64,000 bases of DNA, from assembly GCA_004764695.1 (NCBI GenBank), contig SMSO01000032.1:8762668-8826667 (forward strand), read 5' to 3'. This DNA is from Schizochytrium sp. TIO01 (Eukaryota > Sar > Bigyra > Thraustochytrida > Thraustochytriidae). The notes beneath the pieces were generated by a model. The model worked only from the letters and a program-made list of their open reading frames with translations. It was not told where the DNA came from and made no database searches. This document shows positions 10,022 to 19,702 of this stretch, in pieces; within the stretch, counting starts at the first letter, position 1; each line of letters begins with the position of its first letter. The position numbers were made by a program, and so were the translations under genes.

Positions 10022-10669
10022 TCAAACTGCTCGATTTGCGAGATGAAGGTTGTTTGATTTATTTTGAGATTCCAAACCTGGATGTATTTCAAAGCATAGC
10101 TTCCGTAACTCCATTAGAATAAAATAAAGCTCATTGATATCGTCAGGGTGCATTGTAATAGCCTTGCGTCGTCCATTCTCGAGCATTTGTTCAACTCGTA
10201 CTGCTGAATCAAGTTTTGTAACGAGAAATATTTTGTCTAGTGGAATAGTCTGCGTGGTAGATTCTCCATTATAGCGTTCTACAGCAAAAAGGAGGTGCGA
10301 GGATGACATCGCGATGTACTCATTAATAACGATATTTCTATTGATTCTAACCTTATAGCAGTCGTCACTGGATGTTACACAGGGCACTCTACAAATCGCC
10401 ATAAGAACAATAATCATACATGCAGCAAACGCTCCCCATAGTAATCTTAAATCCAAGCCACAAAGGCACACGAATAGAAAACCGAGGCACCCAGTGAGGA
10501 GATACAGGAATGTACCAAACGCTGTGGATTCATCATAGTAAACTTCACGAGCTCGGTTAACCGCGTTTGAACCATAGGAGCTTGGGTAGGTTGTAACAAC
10601 AGTATGCTTGGGTAGCACGCTAGCAAACAGAGCCTTGATAGCGATGGGGTCGCTACCGGGGTGAGTCAT
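10022..10669 (-). CDS. Hypothetical two-TM protein
   Basis: This 215-residue protein starts at ATG 10669 (MTHPGSDP). Residues 1-50 are polar. Two closely spaced hydrophobic segments follow (about 52-71 and 75-95), forming a membrane hairpin with a very short turn. The remaining 120 residues look like a cytosolic mixed alpha/beta domain: strands VRINRNIVINEY, HLLFAVERY and TQTIPLDKIFLVTKLD, then a helix near INELYFILMELRKLCFEI. A TM hairpin followed by a domain with a PH-like strand order and a final helix is reminiscent of bacterial PH/YdbT-like and eukaryotic PIG-H-like proteins. I do not see enough conserved residues to assign it to either. Its tail-to-tail neighbour is the HECT gene, and its promoter is shared divergently with the NAT9/methyltransferase gene. 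Confidence 0.65.
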   Translation of the reverse strand: MTHPGSDPIAIKALFASVLPKHTVVTTYPSSYGSNAVNRAREVYYDESTAFGTFLYLLTGCLGFLFVCLCGLDLRLLWGAFAACMIIVLMAICRVPCVTSSDDCYKVRINRNIVINEYIAMSSSHLLFAVERYNGESTTQTIPLDKIFLVTKLDSAVRVEQMLENGRRKAITMHPDDINELYFILMELRKLCFEIHPGLESQNKSNNLHLANRAV

Positions 10670-11588
10670 GATATTCTGCCTATAGTCACCAGTTGCTATC
10701 CATGTTGTAGATTTGCTTCATAGTCTATTTGATGCTATCGCCCCTGCTGAGCTACCATATTGCATTTATAGAAGCTATTCTAGGTTAAAGGTCTGTCATG
10801 TGTGCATGCTCTAACCGTGCATAAGAAGGTAGCAAAAGAAAAGTTGTACGTCTTAATTATGTCTATTTGCAATCCCTTCTATCTTTTATAGAATCTGAAA
10901 TTTTCATTTCCCTGACTTGAAATTGCAAGTAATGTTCCACATTGCAAGAGAAATACCACTTAAGACGAGGATTTTTCTCGTATCATGAGCCGCGATCTTT
11001 TTCTGTCGTCGATCACCATTGACTGAAAGAGGAGAGTGTGCATTTGCATTGCACACTGTCGACTTTCATCTTATATAAATCGGTAAATTGGGCTTCCATC
11101 ACAATGACTTTAATTTTCGCGATATCGTATTATGTATGTAGGTACTCTAGAGTTATTTGAATTAATTTGCTCGTGAGGGTGTGTTCGACTGTAACTTCAT
11201 GATCTTGAGGTTTTTCGTATTATCGAAATTGTCTTGCAGCTTTTATATCCCTCATTTGACATTCATTCTTCACAAGTATTACCTATTGTAGGGGCGTTTT
11301 TGATTCCACAATTACCCAACCACCTAAGTTTAACATCTTGCAAGTAGTTTAAGTCTCGCGAGGGCTGATCCTGTTATAGACCTATGGCTACCGTTGTCAA
11401 TTTATTAATTAACTAGGAGGTCTTCCGGGACCATTTCCTGCTGGCACGTAGGGTACTACTACTAGTATCTATGGTGATACATTGTCTACTTGGCCACAAA
11501 CCTTGAAGTACAAAGGCACAGCGACAAGTGGAATTCAGGCGCTGCCTGCAACAGAGGTGCCTTTCTGTAGCTGCATTGCGGATTAAAA
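10670..11588. other. Divergent intergenic (bidirectional promoter) region
   Basis: This 919 bp lies between the starts of the two-TM gene (-) and the NAT9/methyltransferase gene (+). It is AT-rich with no repeats of note. Both promoters must lie here. I could not identify specific elements. Confidence 0.5.
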
Positions 11589-12986
11589 ATGCGTACAAAT
11601 TGGGAAACTCGGCTTGTGGGCGAGCGCGTGGTGCTTGTGCCGTACCGGCGAGCGCACGTGGAAAAGTATCATGAGTGGATGCAGAGTCCTGAGTTGCTTG
11701 AGGCCACGGCTTCGGAGCCTCTCTTGCTCGAAGAAGAGTTCGAGATGCAGGCGAGCTGGCGAGACGATGACGGAAAGTGTACATTTATTGTGCTCGATGC
11801 CAGTGACGTGGACCCGGCTTCGCTTGATTCTAGCAGCCTTGACAGGATGATTGGAGATACCAACTTCTTCCTGCAGGATCCCGATGAAGATGACGAAGAT
11901 GCCGTGCCTTCTGCTGAAATCGAGATTATGATTGCAGAGCAATCTGCTCGTAGAAAAGGTCTTGCCAGTGAGGCTTTGCGACTCATGATGCGTTACGGTC
12001 ACGACGTGCTCAAACTGGAGCGTTTCGTTGCAAAAATCGGAGCTGCAAATGCTCCTTCGCTTGCACTCTTTGAGAGCTTGGGATATCAGCGAGTGGCATA
12101 TGTCGAGGCTTTTGAGGAACACGAGCTTCGCTGGAATGCTTCGAATGAAGATGCCTTGACTAAGCTCCCTGCTTTGCAGACGGCAGAAGATAAGGATACC
12201 GAGAAGGACGTTTATGAAAGTGCAGCGTCTGTTGACCAGTATGTGGCGCTTCACTTTGGTGGCGAACAATGTCTTAGATTGCATGATGGTGCTCCCAAAA
12301 GTGCTCTTAACTTCCCTCAGCGCTGTGCACAGATACTCCTGAAATTGGTGGAGGACTCTGCAAGCACCATGGGACCCATCAGCCGTGCAAATGCGCTCGA
12401 TGTTGGATGTGCAGTTGGAGGTTCTACGTTTGAGCTCTCAAAGTCGTTCTCGCTTGCTCTTGGTATTGATAAGTCGTCAAGTTTTGTTGCACAGGCGAAA
12501 TCTCTTCGCGATGCTCCGTCAGACCGTGCAGTAAACGCCAGTGTCCCTGTAGAGGGCAAGAGCAGGCGTACACTCGCAGTCCAGCTCGATGCTAATGTAC
12601 GCCGTGCTCGTGTAGAATTTGCAACAGGTGATGCCTGTGATCTCGGTTCTGTCTCCGCTGTAAAATCTTCAGGCCCGTTCAGTGCAGTTCTGCTAGGCAA
12701 CCTGCTGTGCCGCCTTCCGGACCCCGAAGCGTGCTTGCGCCAGCTGCCAGCACTGACTAAACCACAGAGTGTGGTTCTCATCGTGTCTCCATACACGTGG
12801 ATGGAGGAATTTACACCTCGCAGTAAATGGCTGGAACCTGGTGAGGAGCGTGTGACAGCTATCATGAATGATCTGGGTTTTGATCGTGTTCTTGTTGAAG
12901 ACGTTCCGCTGATCATTCGTGAGCATGAGCGCAAGTACCAGTACATTGTCTCACAGGCTCTTGGTTTCCGTCGTCGCTCCGAGTAG
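11589..12986 (+). CDS. Fusion: NAT9-like GNAT acetyltransferase + OvoA-type (4-mercaptohistidine) methyltransferase
   Basis: This is one uninterrupted 465-codon frame from ATG 11589. Residues 1 to about 185 match eukaryotic N-acetyltransferase 9: LVGERVVLVPYRRAHVEKYH, then ATASEPLLLEEEFEMQASW, KCTFIVLDA, AEIEIMIAEQSARRKGLASEA (acetyl-CoA loop) and FVAKIGAANAPSLALFESLGY. Residues about 211-465 match the C-terminal SAM methyltransferase of OvoA, the ovothiol synthase: VDQYVALHFG, FPQRC, ALDVGCAVGGSTFELS (motif I, 269-284), TGDACDLG, RLPDPEACLRQLP, SPYTWMEEFTP (400-410) and IREHERKYQY (443-452). OvoA's methyltransferase adds the N1-methyl group to 4-mercaptohistidine. The DinB-like and sulfoxide-synthase domains of full OvoA are absent here, so sulfur insertion must come from another protein if ovothiol is the product. 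The linker (185-210) is acidic. Both halves keep their signature motifs and look functional. Confidence 0.9.
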   Translation: MRTNWETRLVGERVVLVPYRRAHVEKYHEWMQSPELLEATASEPLLLEEEFEMQASWRDDDGKCTFIVLDASDVDPASLDSSSLDRMIGDTNFFLQDPDEDDEDAVPSAEIEIMIAEQSARRKGLASEALRLMMRYGHDVLKLERFVAKIGAANAPSLALFESLGYQRVAYVEAFEEHELRWNASNEDALTKLPALQTAEDKDTEKDVYESAASVDQYVALHFGGEQCLRLHDGAPKSALNFPQRCAQILLKLVEDSASTMGPISRANALDVGCAVGGSTFELSKSFSLALGIDKSSSFVAQAKSLRDAPSDRAVNASVPVEGKSRRTLAVQLDANVRRARVEFATGDACDLGSVSAVKSSGPFSAVLLGNLLCRLPDPEACLRQLPALTKPQSVVLIVSPYTWMEEFTPRSKWLEPGEERVTAIMNDLGFDRVLVEDVPLIIREHERKYQYIVSQALGFRRRSE

Positions 12987-14125
12987 AGGTTAAAGTTGAT
13001 CTTTTCAAGAATAAGTTAATACCTCTGGCGTACCCGCGCCCTGACTTGACCACACACTGATAACATAGTCATCACCGCTTTGTTTTTATATGTTCCCTCC
13101 TTCGCTTCCTTCCAATGTCTTGGATCTTTTGATGTTTTTGAGAGCGGTAATATATCGCGCTTAATCAGTAATTGAAACTCCCTTAGCCTATTTCTTTGCA
13201 ACCCGTATGTGTCTCCAGGAGCTAGTTATATGCAGATGAAGCCTTAGGAAGAGACAATTAAGCAGGTCCTTCTTGCAATTTGGTAGCAGGGGCACTACTG
13301 CTAGGTCCCTCCCTATGTGGGTGGCATTCGCCAGCAGATGAGTCTTAGCGAGGTTTCCTCTCTCTATTCACGTCCATTGGCCCCTTGTTGACTTTGAGCT
13401 ACAATGAAGAACTTTTTGATCTCTCGTCGCAGTTTAATCTCTGTGATGCCCAGTACGCATCGATTCCAACTTCTATCGCATTATATTTGGAGTACTTTGC
13501 TCGATTCAGTCTCTGGCGCCCTATACTAGAGTAGTTGCTATTGAGCACATAGTCCTTTTTACTCATATGGCGTCCTTTCTTTCCGTGAGCATTCTTAGTT
13601 CCACTTTCTTTTCTTCATCCGCTCCATCCCGCGCCCCTTTCGCTGCGAATTCGCTGTGAAAGAGCCCTTTGCTCTGTCTTGGCTCTCTTCTCACGTGGGC
13701 CGGGGAACGCACGGAAGAGTTTTTGCGAATGTCCAAGTTGAACTGTATGTAGCTGGTGATGACTTCTTCTCCGCTTCTTCGAAGACGAGATCTTTTTTCC
13801 ATCGTTAATTTAGTTTTGAAAGAAAAAGAAAACAACGATCATGAATTTAAGTAATAAAATGCGATTCTCTAAGCTTCGCGTCTCTCTACTTTCAGTAGGA
13901 CTACAGTAAGTGGAACTACCGCCATCATGGACTGATTTTGTTTGGTATTTTCTTGTTCTTCTGTCGAATCAATTCGGCTAAAGCAAATGCGAAACGAGAG
14001 CGGCGCTTTGACAACGCAGGACTGAATCGATCGCAGAACTTCGGGCTAGCAACACCGCGATCGAACTCGATCGCTGAGTGGTTTGGTTTTACAAGGGCTG
14101 TTTAGTATCTTGGGAAGCTTTCAGG
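12987..14125. other. Intergenic, tandem genes
   Basis: This 1.1 kb separates the NAT9/methyltransferase fusion and the DUF1295 gene. On the - strand an ATG-initiated frame at 13802-13563 would give a 79-residue, strongly charged peptide (MEKRSRLRRSGEEV...). It lacks a recognisable domain and I treat it as unproven. The last 150 bp before 14126 contain several CGATCG/TCGATC boxes and should include the DUF1295 promoter. Confidence 0.5.
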
Positions 14126-15118
14126 ATGGCTTCCAAAGTACTGGCCTTTAGCGACGCCATTGATGCCAAAGTCGATGAGTTCTTTGAGCACTTTGGCGTA
14201 GGTACTGAGGGTGTGGACGGTGGTCTGCGGCTGTGCTGCCTGATCTTTCTTGTAGTCACTGTTGTTTCATTCGTGACCGCCGAGCTCACCAACAATGTGT
14301 CTCAAACCGACAAACTTTGGAGTCTGATGCCTCCGATTTACGCATGGGTTTTGCAGCTCAGCAATGACCACGGCAACGCAAGGCAGCTTATGATGACGTT
14401 TCTGGCATCTCTTTGGGGAATGCGACTCACGCTCAACTTTACCAAGCACGGTGGCTACAACTGGCCTCCATGGAAGGGTGAAGAGGATTACCGCTGGGTG
14501 CACGTGCGTAAGCTACTCAAGGCCAAAGATTACCCCGTTCTTTGGATCCTTTTTGACTTGACCTTCATTGCAGGCTACTGCCATCTAATCCTTCTGGGCC
14601 AAATTCTTCCTATGTACATTGTTGCCAAGAATGGCAATGGCTTGCCTCTCAACAAGTGGGACGCGGCTCTCTTCACGTTGGTGCTGTTCCTGATTGCCAT
14701 TGAGTCCATCGCAGATGAGCAGCACCAGGAATACCAGCAAGTTAAGGACGAGTACAAGCACCACCCAGGCCGCAAGCCTCAAAACATTCGTGATGGTTTC
14801 TTCCACTCTAAGCTCTTCTGGTTCTGCCGCCACCCGAACTATGCTGCTGAGCAGATGATCTGGATCACCATGTACCTCATTTCCGTTAATGTGCGAATGA
14901 CCCACCCGTACAAGCCTTCCTCTGGCCCGGATCTTTGGATTCACTGGTCTATGCTCGGTGCAGTGCTTTTGGTTCTTCTTTTTACTCCGTCTGCAATGTT
15001 CTCCGAAAGCATCAGCAAGGGTAAATACTCCAATTACGCTGAGTACCAGAAGACCACTTGGATGTTCTTTCCTTTTGGCACCTGGGGTACCTGGGCTAAC
15101 AAGACGGAGTTCCCTTAG
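14126..15118 (+). CDS. DUF1295 / steroid 5-alpha-reductase-like membrane protein
   Basis: This is a 330-residue polytopic protein. The C-terminal half carries the hallmarks of the DUF1295 / 3-oxo-5-alpha-steroid 4-dehydrogenase and ICMT superfamily. CRHPNYAAEQMIW contains HPNY at 236-239, the equivalent of the conserved R-HP-Y motif that binds the cofactor. YSNYAEYQKTTWMFFPFG near the end matches the family's terminal Y-Y---T--F-P pattern. At least six hydrophobic segments are visible, including LRLCCLIFLVVTVVSFV, PVLWILFDLTFIAGYCHLIL and AALFTLVLFLIAIESIA. Members sit in the ER or other membranes and reduce or methylate lipids; the substrate here is unknown. ATG 14126 (MASKVLAFSD) is chosen because the frame upstream opens only at a GTG (14078). 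Codon use is like that of the neighbouring genes. Confidence 0.85.
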   Translation: MASKVLAFSDAIDAKVDEFFEHFGVGTEGVDGGLRLCCLIFLVVTVVSFVTAELTNNVSQTDKLWSLMPPIYAWVLQLSNDHGNARQLMMTFLASLWGMRLTLNFTKHGGYNWPPWKGEEDYRWVHVRKLLKAKDYPVLWILFDLTFIAGYCHLILLGQILPMYIVAKNGNGLPLNKWDAALFTLVLFLIAIESIADEQHQEYQQVKDEYKHHPGRKPQNIRDGFFHSKLFWFCRHPNYAAEQMIWITMYLISVNVRMTHPYKPSSGPDLWIHWSMLGAVLLVLLFTPSAMFSESISKGKYSNYAEYQKTTWMFFPFGTWGTWANKTEFP

Positions 15119-16524
15119 TTGGAGAAGTTGAGATTTGAGAAGTAGTAGTACGATCACAGCTTGCAATGTCGGGCGGTCTCTATGGGTTATGTGGGGCCCC
15201 TAATATTTGTCGAAGCGTGACACGCATTGCGATAGGATAGACTGTTGCCGGTATATTCTGGTATCGCAATCTTGACTAAAATGAAGCAAGCGTGGCTTAG
15301 ACCTTAATTCCGAGAAATGCTACACTGACAGCCGGCCTGGGAGGCTTCTTTAGGCACCTAAACCATCCATTTTCCATGCAACAACACAAGGCATGCATGA
15401 TAAAATTTTAAATATAGATTTATACTCCCGTAACTTCCTTCACTCGTGCTTTTCTGGTGGAACAAAATTCTATTTTTGTCGGATGGCCCACTCTAATGTT
15501 CAACGGAAGGTATCATTGGGTATTTCTAAAGACTAGTTGAAGATATCGCTGGGCAACTATTCTTTCTTCTGTGATACAGAGATGTGAAAGAGTATGTATT
15601 TAGATTAAGATACAGCATTATTTCATCCTTCTCTTTATGCAGCCAACAGGTAAATTTCATAAATCTTTAAAGATTTAACCACGAGCATGAGAAAGAGGGT
15701 ACTACTGTTCGTTCACGAGATAAATATCTTAACTGGCGTCAACATATAAATATAAATCTACTCGCGCGTTAAGACGTGCTATTTAAGAGATAGCTATTTG
15801 TGGGAAACCAGCATAAAATAAAAGTTTGGGTATAGTGATTTGCATGGTCTTGAGCTATATTAAGAAGAAGATTGAATTACGATTATTATGTCTCTCAGTG
15901 GTTATCAAAGAAGCAAAATCAACAGGACTTATCCAAGGCATGAGTTCGCATGCATCTGTGCTCTCATGCACGTCGACAGCGCCCACTCACCCAGTATGAG
16001 GACGATCTGAGTAAACAAGAGAAGACGGTAGTGGTTTCAAGTTATATGTATGTAGATCGCTGATCAATCCTCGCAGTGCACCTCAATACCCGCACCCACA
16101 CAGATACACTTGCTGACCGTCTATTAAAACGACCGTCGTCCCCCGTGGATGCATGCCTCGTAGGCGCGTGTTATTGAGCTATTACTGCGAAAGACTGATC
16201 GAGTGATCATCGATTGAATGGTTGTTTTTTGGTTGGTTGGTTCGTTGAACGAATGAATGGTTTAAAAGATCCCAAAGTTGCTTTTGCATATCCACGCCGA
16301 CTTAGAGCACAGCTTCGTGCTAAGCGACGCAAGAAATACTCGGAAAGCCGCATTTCTCAAGATCCAGAATCATAGCATCTCCAAAGTTTCCTTCATGTGT
16401 GCGAGGCTTCTTTCCTAAAAATGCAAGATTTTCGGAACCTCCATGAAGCTCAGAAATAGCTGAAGACCCAAGATTTGGAGACCCGACTTTTCATATTTGG
16501 AGACCAAACATCTTCGTATCTAAC
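15119..16524. other. Intergenic, convergent 3' ends
   Basis: This 1.4 kb lies between the stops of the DUF1295 gene (+) and the four-TM gene (-). The sequence is AT-rich with no long frame. There is a GGTTGGTTGGTTCG run near 16230-16245 and a GAATGAATGG run near 16250. I see nothing else. Confidence 0.5.
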
Positions 16525-17211
16525 TCAGCTAAAGTAGCAGGCCCAGAGGGACATACCAAGGAAGATGAGGCTGACAGCTACGAGCATCTGCGCCTCTTTT
16601 TTAACGCTGGCGTCAAGGACCTTCTCGTCGAAGTTAAGGAAAACCGCTGCGACGGCCGCGAGGCCAAGCCAGACAAACATTCCGTACTGAAGCGAGTGCT
16701 TCTGGTCGATGGCCACGCCCTGAGCAGCAGCGATGAATTGGCAGGCAAGTCCGAAGGTCACAAGACCGAGCGTACGCGTGAGGCTCGTGTGGAAGGCCTC
16801 AGGGCTTGCCTGGTAGCTCTTGAGGTGAGCGATGTGGTCCGGGAAGAACATGAGCACGAGACCAAGGACAAGGACGAAGCTGTAAGTCACACGGAGCACA
16901 AGCTTTGTGGCAGTGTCGTCGCCAGCGGACGGGACAGAGGCAGCAGCAACAGCGGCCTTGTCGGCAACGCTCTTGGCAGCAACCTTGGCAGCGTCTTCAA
17001 AGTCCGTGACCTCATCCTCGGTGCCAGGCTCTTCGCCCTGCTTCGGCTTCTTCGTAGTCGTGCGGGGAGTGCGAGGAGTAGCGGACTTCGAGCGAGACGA
17101 CTTTCCGGGAGTCTTAGTCGTCTTGCGACCGCGCGAAGTGGCGGCTGAGGTCGAAGTCTTCGAAGTCTTCGACGAAGGAGAGCTCACGGCGGTAGATTCC
17201 TTCGTGGACAT
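16525..17211 (-). CDS. Hypothetical four-TM protein with S/T/K-rich N-terminal tail
   Basis: This 228-residue protein starts at ATG 17211 (MSTKESTAV); the frame extends 14 codons upstream only to a non-ATG codon. Residues 1-60 are almost entirely Ser, Thr, Lys, Arg and Pro, with repeated TP/SP sites (SATPRTPRTTTKK). This suggests a disordered, phosphorylatable cytosolic tail. Residues 65-95 are an Ala-rich acidic segment. Four hydrophobic segments follow at about 104-123, 145-165, 176-193 and 207-226, and the protein ends right after the last (LWACYFS). The loop after TM1 has FFPDHIAHLKSY. I do not recognise the family; small four-TM proteins of this shape occur in plastid, mitochondrial and Golgi membranes. 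Immediately upstream is an unusual 9-bp GATC-rich repeat. Confidence 0.75.
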   Translation of the reverse strand: MSTKESTAVSSPSSKTSKTSTSAATSRGRKTTKTPGKSSRSKSATPRTPRTTTKKPKQGEEPGTEDEVTDFEDAAKVAAKSVADKAAVAAASVPSAGDDTATKLVLRVTYSFVLVLGLVLMFFPDHIAHLKSYQASPEAFHTSLTRTLGLVTFGLACQFIAAAQGVAIDQKHSLQYGMFVWLGLAAVAAVFLNFDEKVLDASVKKEAQMLVAVSLIFLGMSLWACYFS

Positions 17212-17318
17212 TTTGCTCGCACGCAGATCAAGGCAAGGAGGACTGACAGGCACGCAGACGGAAGACGCGAGAGGACGAGAGAGATGTTGCCTTCGACGCC
17301 TGCTTTGCGAGATCGCTT

Positions 17319-17372
17319 TGATCTGATTTGATCTGATTGATCTGATTGATCTGATTGATCTGATTGATCTGC
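17319..17372 (-). repeat. Promoter-proximal 9-bp tandem repeat (TGATCTGAT)
   Basis: TGATCT begins at 17319, 17329, 17338, 17347, 17356 and 17365, spaced 10, 9, 9, 9 and 9 bp. The array lies 108-161 bp upstream of the ATG of the four-TM gene (start 17211, - strand). It is therefore in its 5' UTR or core promoter. Each unit contains a GATC palindrome. It may be a simple minisatellite or a cluster of binding sites. Confidence 0.85.
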
Positions 17373-17778
17373 TGCTGATGTTTCCGCCTTTCCTCCTATT
17401 ATTCCTCTTCCTTACAAGGTACTTAGTTAGTTAGCTATACCCTTAACTAAGCAATAAATAGCCTCTCCAAAGCTCGTTTGTTTCTTTGCCTCCTAATGAT
17501 GTCTGTTGTTAACCAACTAAGTGATTCTCGTTTCTCGCAAGTTTTCCGTCGCTGCGAGCTTAACACTCATTCCCAGCCTCCGGCTCCTCCGCTGGGCTCC
17601 AGTCTGCGCCAGCCCGGCAGCTCCTGCGCGGCAGCCGACTCGAGTCTCCTGCTCTGCTCTCGCGCTGCTCGTTGGTTATCCTTCGATCATCAGTCTAAGC
17701 AAATGCCAAATCAAATGATTTCTTCTTCTTCTTCTTATTCTCCTATTTACTACAAATACATTAAAAAACATAAATCTA

Positions 17779-17858
17779 AGAAACAAAGAAAGAAAGAAAG
17801 AAAGAAAGAACTTTGAAAGAAAGAACTTTGAAAGAAAGAAAGAAAGAAAGAAACAAAG
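17779..17858. repeat. AAAG/AAAC microsatellite
   Basis: Imperfect AAAG repeats are interrupted twice by an ACTTTG insertion, so the tract looks like two merged runs. It lies in non-coding DNA. Confidence 0.9.
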
Positions 17859-18469
17859 TGAAGGGCCATAAATAGACCACTCCCTCCTCATGTCGCACAG
17901 GAAGACCTCGAAGTGGAGGCCGCCGAGGCTCCGGCCCGCTGCCACTGAGCTTCCCCTCGTCCTTCTTCTGACGCCCACTCGCCTCGAACGCAGGCAGAGC
18001 GCTAGCTGAGAGCCCTGCGCCTCAGCACTCCGGTTCTAACGACTGACCCTCTTATTTACTTGCTACTAAGCCGTTACCGCACGGCCTTAGCAGTGGCGCT
18101 ACCACCAGATAGGGGAAACAGCGCCGTTAAAAGAATAAAAGAAACCACTCGATGAGTGAGCAGATTTCCGGCCTTCGATGATGACACGGATCTCGAGCGG
18201 AGTGGGTTGCAAGGGCCCGCTCGTGGCTCTCCACTCCTCACGCACGCACTCATTGACGAGCAGCAGGCAGCTTCCCGCCTACCCATGCCTCCCGATGCGG
18301 CCGGAGTGAAAGCGCCTCGATCGAAGATGGGTTTTTAGCTTTGGACATATAACTAACAGTATTGGCCCTACCTGTGTCTCGTAGAACCTGGGCCTAGCGA
18401 CTACTACTGCTACCTAAGAAAAGAAAGGAAAAGCAGAATCCTCTAAGTTGCCATCGAATCAATGGTGTC

Positions 18470-18605
18470 TTTATGAATGTGTTTATGAATGTGTTTATGA
18501 ATGTGTTTATGAATGTGTTTATGAATGCATTTATGAATGCATTTATGAATGTATTTATGTATTTGTGAATGTATTTATGAATGTGTTTATGTGTATTTGT
18601 ATGTA
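18470..18605. repeat. 12-bp minisatellite (GAATGTGTTTAT)
   Basis: About ten units of a 12-bp motif, GAATGTGTTTAT with variants GAATGCATTTAT and GAATGTATTTAT, run across this stretch. Because 12 is divisible by three, both strands stay open: YECV repeats on + and NTFI repeats on -. The open frames here are by-products of the repeat and not genes. Confidence 0.9.
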
Positions 18606-19345
18606 TATGCATGGGATAGTAAAGAAAGAAGAAAAGGAAAACTCCTTCGTTTTCCATTTCCTTTTTCCATTTCCCATTTCTTCAAGTTCGTGGACATAGC
18701 AGTCCACCGAACTTCCTGCCTGCGATCCGTGAGAGTCATACTTCGGCGACAGGCGTCGATGCCGAGACGAAGACCACCTCTCAATGCGATGCGAAGAGCT
18801 GCTTCTGAATTCCAGACACCATATTGACGGTGAATTTTGCCTCTTTCCTGAGCGCTTCGGTCCATGGTCCTTTACTTTGTCAGAGTAGAAGAAGATTGGC
18901 AAAGCAGCAGAACGTGTGGAATATGTGGAACATATGGAACATAGGCGTTCTTGCCGTTTTTGGATAACGCCCGGGATAGAGGGGGGAGGGGAGGGGACAG
19001 AAGAGAGAAATCTCACTGGGAAAGGTCCCAGTGGAGGTATGAGCTTCAATGTGAGGAACAGGGAAAATTACTCTAATCTTGTCCGTTTACAATTCTGCCG
19101 TTCGTTTGCTTCTTTGTTTATTTGGGACTTACTTGAGAGGTTTCGCTTTGGGAATAAAAGGACCTTTTCGCTAGATTCGTTGCCGACCTTGCCCTCACCA
19201 GGCTGCCTGGAGATGCCTTAAGCTAGAGAATTTCGAAGGCAGTAGGTCGAGACGAAGATTTATTTATTTGTAAGAACAAATTTTGCTTATAGGGTCAAGT
19301 AAATTTGCAACCTAGGAGATAACCGCAAGGACGAAAATAGAATAT

Positions 19346-19702
19346 CAACTCCATGGGTTTTAGAATCATTGGGTTTTATAAGAATCGGGGTTCTTGCACC
19401 AAGTTCTGACTTTTAGAGTGCCAAGAATTATGATCCTCGGCTTGACGCTGTACCGCTATGCTCATCGTTTTTGACACTTTGAACTGCTTCACAAGCTCTA
19501 GTCTAAGTGCAAGAATTTAGAGCAACTCCATGGTTTTTAGAATCATTGGGTTTTATAAGAATCGGGGTTCTTGCACCAAGTTCTGACTTTTAGAGTGCCA
19601 AGAATTATGATCCTCGGCTTGACGCTGTACCGCTATGCTCATCGTTTTTGACACTTTGAACTGCTTCACAAGCTCTAGTCTAAGTGCAAGAATTTAGAGC
19701 AA
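19346..19702. repeat. 177-bp tandem duplication
   Basis: The segment 19346-19522 is repeated immediately at 19523-19699, and the match extends 3 bases further to 19702. I find one mismatch (ATGGGTTT versus ATGGTTTT near the start). The unit holds no ORF. Both copies carry TTGGGTTTTATAAGAATCGG and end in AAGAATTTAGAGCAA. Near-identity implies a recent event, or conversion between the copies. It lies at the left edge of the 19.3-25.4 kb repeat-structured region. Confidence 0.95.

Larger units (their letters stand above)
17373..19345. other. Gene-free region with simple repeats
   Basis: No credible gene here. It holds an AAAG-type microsatellite at about 17779-17858, the 12-bp minisatellite at 18470-18605, and a CCATTTCC-type run at about 18650-18685. 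The sequence 17570-17700 and 17890-18330 is locally GC-richer, with short frames on both strands but no domain that I recognise. Confidence 0.6.

Noticed and set aside
12317-12946. 209-codon antisense frame
   Set aside because: Shadow of the methyltransferase half of the NAT9/OvoA fusion. Ser/Arg-rich without motifs.
18394-18827. Open frames with YECV / NTFI repeats on both strands
   Set aside because: They arise from a 12-bp minisatellite whose period keeps all frames open.
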